Shown: piece after piece, positions 60,586 through 64,000 of the stretch | How the letters are laid out: the number at the start of each line of letters is the position of its first letter | How positions within the stretch are numbered: position 1 is the stretch's first letter | Source: Ancylobacter moscoviensis | GTDB taxonomy: Bacteria; Pseudomonadota; Alphaproteobacteria; Rhizobiales; Xanthobacteraceae | Assembly (NCBI RefSeq): GCF_007559435.1 | Contig: NZ_VMBP01000005.1 | Location: 248,001-312,000, forward strand | Direction: 5' to 3' | Length of the DNA: 64,000 bases | Position numbers and translations under genes: made by a program | Notes under the pieces: model-generated | What the model was told of the DNA's origin: nothing | Databases searched by the model: none | The model's input: the letters and a program-made list of their open reading frames with translations, nothing else

Positions 60586-61980
60586 ATGTATGATTACGAC
60601 ATGATTGTCATCGGCAGCGGCCCTTCCGGGCGCCGCGCCGCCGTGCAGGCCGCCAAGATCGGCCGGTCCGTCCTGGTCGTCGAGAAGGGTCGCCGCGTCG
60701 GCGGCGTTTCCGTCCACACCGGCACCATCCCCTCCAAGACGCTGCGCGAGACCGTGCTGAACCTCTCCGGCTGGCGCGAGCGCGGCTTCTACGGCCGCTC
60801 CTACCGGGTGAAGCAGGACATCGGTGCCGGCGACTTGATGGCGCGTCTGCACAAGACGCTCGATCACGAGGTCGAGGTGCTGGAGCACCAGTTCGCCCGC
60901 AACGGCGTGAAGACCGCGCGCGGCGAGGCCCGCTTCCTCGATCCGCACACCGTCGAGATCACCGAGGAGAACGGCGACGTCGACACCTATACCGGCGAGC
61001 ACGTCCTCATCGCCGTCGGCACGCGTCCCTTCCGGCCGGACTATGTGCCCTTCAACGGCCGCACGGTGTTCGACAGCGACGAGATCGTCGACCTGCCGAA
61101 GCTGCCGCGCAGCCTCACCGTCATCGGCGCCGGGGTCATCGGCGTCGAATACGCCTCCATCTTCTCGGCGCTCGACGTGGCGGTGACGCTGATCGAGCCC
61201 CGCAACAGCTTCCTCGACTTCATCGACAAGGAGCTGATCGAGGAGTTCGTCCATGAGCTGCGCGACCGCAATGTCGGGCTGCGCTTCGGCGCCGCGGTCA
61301 CCGCCATCGAGCTCGGCGCCGAGGAGCGGCCGGTCTGCCGGCTGGCGGACGGGCGCTCGGTGCAGTCCGACATGCTGCTCTTCGCCGCCGGCCGCGTCGG
61401 CGCCACCGACCGGCTGAACCTTCCCGCGGCCGGGCTCGCCGTCGATCATCGCGGGCGCATCGGCGTCGATCCGAAGACGCTCCAGACCGCGGTGCCGCAC
61501 ATCTACGCCGCCGGCGACGTCATCGGCTTCCCCAGCCTCGCCTCCACCTCGATGGAGCAGGGCCGCGTCGCCGCCTGCCACGCCTTCGGCCTCCAGCCGC
61601 CCCCTCCGCCGGAATTCTTCCCCTATGGCATCTATTCGGTGCCGGAGATGTCGACGGTGGGCATGAGCGAGGAGGAGGTGCGCCGGCGCGAGATCCCCTA
61701 CGAATGCGGCATCGCCCGCTTCCGCGAGACCTCGCGCGGCCACATCATGGGCCTCAGCAACGGCATGATGAAGATGATCTTCTCGGTGAAGACGCGCCGC
61801 CTGCTCGGCGTGCACATCGTCGGCGAGGGCGCGACGGAGCTGATCCACATCGGTCAGGCGGTGCTGAACCTGAAGGGCACCATCGACTACTTCATCGAGA
61901 ACACCTTCAACTATCCCACCCTCGCCGAGGCCTACAAGATCGCCGGCCTCGACGCGTGGAACCGCATGACGCGGGCCTAA
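60586..61980 (+). CDS. sthA: SthA-like soluble pyridine nucleotide transhydrogenase (Si-specific)
   Basis: A 464-residue FAD flavoprotein. The FAD motif IVIGSGPSGRRAAVQAAKIG lies at about residues 6-25 and the NAD motif is TVIGAGVIGVEYASIF. The redox-centre region reads VGGVSVHTGTIPSKTLRE, so no Cys is present at the place of the disulfide or SthA Cys. The C-terminal dimer domain has NYPTLAEAYKIAGLDAWNR. It probably moves hydride between NADPH and NAD+. The start could also be TTG 60574. It overlaps the GFA gene end by 4 bp. Confidence 0.88.
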   Translation: MYDYDMIVIGSGPSGRRAAVQAAKIGRSVLVVEKGRRVGGVSVHTGTIPSKTLRETVLNLSGWRERGFYGRSYRVKQDIGAGDLMARLHKTLDHEVEVLEHQFARNGVKTARGEARFLDPHTVEITEENGDVDTYTGEHVLIAVGTRPFRPDYVPFNGRTVFDSDEIVDLPKLPRSLTVIGAGVIGVEYASIFSALDVAVTLIEPRNSFLDFIDKELIEEFVHELRDRNVGLRFGAAVTAIELGAEERPVCRLADGRSVQSDMLLFAAGRVGATDRLNLPAAGLAVDHRGRIGVDPKTLQTAVPHIYAAGDVIGFPSLASTSMEQGRVAACHAFGLQPPPPPEFFPYGIYSVPEMSTVGMSEEEVRRREIPYECGIARFRETSRGHIMGLSNGMMKMIFSVKTRRLLGVHIVGEGATELIHIGQAVLNLKGTIDYFIENTFNYPTLAEAYKIAGLDAWNRMTRA

Positions 61981-62369
61981 TCCTCGAAGCGGCCCGCCGT
62001 GTCGCGGTCGCGCGCGTAGTGGCGGGCGAGCGGGAACGGCGGCAGCCAGGACTCGCGCCGCACGGTCCAGAGCTCGTAGGTCGGCGTCAGCTGGTCGGGA
62101 GCATCCAGCGATCCGAGGTTCACCTCGATCTCGTCTCCGGTGCGTCCGAACACCGACGATCCGCAGCGGGGGCAGAAGAAGCGCCCGGCATAGTCGCGTG
62201 TCTCGCCGTCGATCGTCACCGCGTCCTGCGGGAACACCGCCGAGGCGTGGAAAAGCGCGCCGTGATGCTTGCGGCAGTCGAGGCAGTGGCACAGCCCGAC
62301 CCGGTAGGGGCGCCCCGTCGCCACGAGCCGGACGCTGCCGCACAGGCAGCCACCCATGAACCGGTCCAT
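61977..62369 (-). CDS. GFA/CENP-V-family zinc protein
   Basis: A 130-residue protein of the glutathione-dependent formaldehyde-activating (GFA) family. Zinc ligands are visible in GGCLCGSVRL, LCHCLDCRKHHG and FFCPRCGSSVFG. ATG 62369 follows GGGAGGAGGCGC. Most members have unknown substrates, and formaldehyde activation is proven for only one. Near folD and purU a C1 role is tempting but unproven. Confidence 0.88.
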   Translation of the reverse strand: MDRFMGGCLCGSVRLVATGRPYRVGLCHCLDCRKHHGALFHASAVFPQDAVTIDGETRDYAGRFFCPRCGSSVFGRTGDEIEVNLGSLDAPDQLTPTYELWTVRRESWLPPFPLARHYARDRDTAGRFED

Positions 62370-62494
62370 GCTGCGCCTCCTCCCAAAAGCGCGCGGCGCC
62401 AGCATCCGCCTCGACGCGAGGGGGCGATGACGCCGCGTGTGACTGGACTAGGTAGCGCCCGCCGCCCCGCGCTTCAACGCGGCGGCGGAAGGGT

Positions 62495-63367
62495 TCACGC
62501 GCCGAGCTGCCGCCGCGCCGCCGTCAGCGTGTTCTGCAGCAGGCAGGCGATGGTCATCGGGCCGACGCCGCCCGGCACCGGCGTGATGGCGCCGGCGATG
62601 CCCTGCGCCTCGTCGAAGGCCACGTCGCCGACGAGCCGCGTGCCGCCACCCGGCTTGTCGACCCGGTTGATGCCGACGTCGATCACCGTGGCGCCGGGCT
62701 TGATCCACGCGCCGCGGATCATCTCCGGCCGGCCCACCGCGCCGATGAGGATGTCGGCGCGCCGGCAGACCTCGGGCAGGTCGCGGGTGCGCGAATGGGC
62801 GATGGTGACGGTGCAGTCCTCGCGCAGCAGCAGCTGGGCGAGCGGCTTGCCGACGATGTTGGAGCGGCCGACGACGACCGCCTCCAGCCCGCTCAGCGAG
62901 CCCAGCCGGTCCTTCAGCAGCATCACGCAGCCGAGCGGCGTGCAGGGCACCAGCGCGTCGAGCCCGACCGCCAGCCGGCCGGCATTCACCACGTGGAAGC
63001 CGTCCACGTCCTTGGCGGGGTCGATGGTGGCGAGCACCGCCTGCGCGTCGATATGGCCGGGCAGGGGAAGCTGCACGAGGATGCCGTGCACGTCCTTCTC
63101 GGCGTTGAGCGCGGCGATCAGCGCCAGCAATTCGGCCTGCGTCGTCGTGGCCGGCAGCTTGTGCTCGATGGAGGCCATTCCGGCCTCGACCGTCTGCTTG
63201 CCCTTGTTGCGCACATAGACCGCGCTCGCGGGATCCTCGCCCACGAGCACCACCGCGAGCCCCGGCGTCACGCCGGTCGCGGCGTGGAACGCGGTGACGT
63301 CGCTGGCCACGCGCTTGCGCAGCCCTTCGGCAAAGGCCTTGCCGTCGATCAGGCGGGTCTCGACCAT
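62495..63367 (-). CDS. folD: Bifunctional methylenetetrahydrofolate dehydrogenase/cyclohydrolase
   Basis: A 290-residue enzyme oxidising methylene-THF to methenyl-THF (NADP+) and hydrolysing it to formyl-THF. Motifs are [20 protein letters not shown] with the catalytic Lys, [23 protein letters not shown] and [19 protein letters not shown] for NADP binding, and [15 protein letters not shown] at the C-terminus. It lies 10 bp downstream of purU in the same operon. Together they turn methylene-THF into formate. Confidence 0.97.
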   Translation of the reverse strand: MVETRLIDGKAFAEGLRKRVASDVTAFHAATGVTPGLAVVLVGEDPASAVYVRNKGKQTVEAGMASIEHKLPATTTQAELLALIAALNAEKDVHGILVQLPLPGHIDAQAVLATIDPAKDVDGFHVVNAGRLAVGLDALVPCTPLGCVMLLKDRLGSLSGLEAVVVGRSNIVGKPLAQLLLREDCTVTIAHSRTRDLPEVCRRADILIGAVGRPEMIRGAWIKPGATVIDVGINRVDKPGGGTRLVGDVAFDEAQGIAGAITPVPGGVGPMTIACLLQNTLTAARRQLGA

Positions 63368-63377
63368 CGGAGCCTCC

Positions 63378-64000
63378 TCAGTCGCGGAACACGACGGTCT
63401 TGCGGCCGTTCATCACCACCCGGTCGTCGAGGTGCCAGGCGAGTGCCCGGGCCAGCACGCGGCGCTCGATGTCGCGCCCCTTGCGCACGAGGTCCTCGGC
63501 GGTGTCCTGATGGGTGATGCGCTCCACGTCCTGCTCGATGATCGGGCCTTCGTCGAGGTCGGAGGTGACGTAATGGGCGGTGGCGCCGATCAGCTTCACC
63601 CCGCGCTCATGCGCCTGGTGGTAGGGCTTGGCGCCCTTGAAGCCGGGCAGGAAGGAGTGGTGGATGTTGATGCAGCGCCCGGAAAGCTTGGCCGAGAGCC
63701 CGTCGGAGAGCACCTGCATGTAGCGGGCGAGCACGGCCACCTCGGCGCCGCTCTTCTGGAACAGCTCCCACACCTGGGCTTCCTGCTCCATCTTGGTCGC
63801 CTTGGTGATCGGCAGGTAGTGAAACGGGATGTCGCCGAAATCGAGATGGGCGTAGGTCTCGCGCGGATAGTTGGCGACGATGGCGACGATCTCCATCGGG
63901 ATCTCGCCGATGCGCCAGCGGTAGAGCAGGTCGGCGAGGCAGTGGTCGAACTTGGAGACCAGCAGCATCACCCGGCGCTTCTGGCTGCGCGGGCGCAGGC
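63378..64000 (-). CDS. purU: Formyltetrahydrofolate deformylase (partial, N-terminus outside window)
   Basis: The C-terminal about 207 residues of PurU, which hydrolyses 10-formyl-THF to formate and THF. The reading frame runs off the right edge: [14 protein letters not shown] continues upstream of the first in-frame GTG at 63971, so the N-terminal ACT domain is beyond the window. Motifs [20 protein letters not shown] and [20 protein letters not shown] contain the catalytic Asn, His and Asp of the formyltransferase fold. It pairs with folD. Confidence 0.95.
   Translation of the reverse strand, partial: LRPRSQKRRVMLLVSKFDHCLADLLYRWRIGEIPMEIVAIVANYPRETYAHLDFGDIPFHYLPITKATKMEQEAQVWELFQKSGAEVAVLARYMQVLSDGLSAKLSGRCINIHHSFLPGFKGAKPYHQAHERGVKLIGATAHYVTSDLDEGPIIEQDVERITHQDTAEDLVRKGRDIERRVLARALAWHLDDRVVMNGRKTVVFRD

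Overview
The window is high-GC chromosomal DNA of an alphaproteobacterium, most likely Hyphomicrobiales. A red-type (form IC) RuBisCO operon ordered cbbR<>cbbF-P-T-A-L-S-X-E, a GstI/GlnII pair, a propionyl-CoA/methylmalonyl-CoA operon with an ScfR/PccR-type regulator, and a glnT/glx cluster point to a facultatively autotrophic or methylotrophic relative of Xanthobacteraceae (Ancylobacter/Starkeya-like). The genus is a guess from gene content. I saw no rRNA, tRNA, CRISPR array, insertion sequence or prophage.

Layout. 1-6.8 kb: a LacI-family repressor (partial) faces a sugar operon of a TIM-barrel isomerase/epimerase, a Gfo/Idh/MocA dehydrogenase and an RbsABC-type ABC importer, with two LacI-type operators between them. 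7-9.8 kb: a glutamine module made of glutaminase, the small GlnII inhibitor GstI, and glutamine synthetase II behind a sigma-54 promoter. 10-16.6 kb: a cardiolipin-synthase-like phospholipase D, then an apparent stress operon of a TPC-type P1B ATPase, an Hsp20 and a Lon protease. 17-18 kb: a DUF2778 protein. 18-28.2 kb: the Calvin-Benson-Bassham operon with its divergent regulator CbbR. 28.2-33.9 kb: a single-pass membrane protein, an RcnA/RcnR nickel-cobalt efflux pair with a DedA gene between them, an AaeA/AaeB-like efflux pair and a small 2Fe-2S-type protein.

34.1-40.6 kb: an RND efflux pump operon led by an alpha/beta-hydrolase-fold protein that lacks its catalytic Ser and His, with a divergent LysR regulator. 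40.6-44.3 kb: a polar amino acid ABC importer operon headed by its GntR/FCD regulator and a 36-bp palindromic operator. 44.5-53.8 kb: pccB-pccA-mutA-mutB (propionyl-CoA to succinyl-CoA) with a divergent PccR-like regulator. 53.8-55.3 kb: a receiver-less winged-helix regulator and a DUF1194 vWA-like protein. 55.2-60.4 kb: glnT and glxB/C/D (glutamate- or N-methylglutamate-synthase-like) under an XRE-cupin regulator. 60.6-64 kb: a SthA-like flavoprotein, a GFA-family protein, folD and purU (cut by the window end), consistent with one-carbon metabolism.

Three copies of a 90-94 bp intergenic inverted repeat occur, one of them between cbbL and cbbS. The themes are carbon fixation, C1/C3 assimilation and glutamine-centred nitrogen metabolism, with metal and toxicant efflux. 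The least ordinary items are the glutaminase-GstI-GlnII module, the hydrolase-fold pseudoenzyme in the RND operon, the TPC ATPase-Hsp20-Lon operon, the repeat and hairpin in the RuBisCO operon, and the compact operators with clear symmetry.
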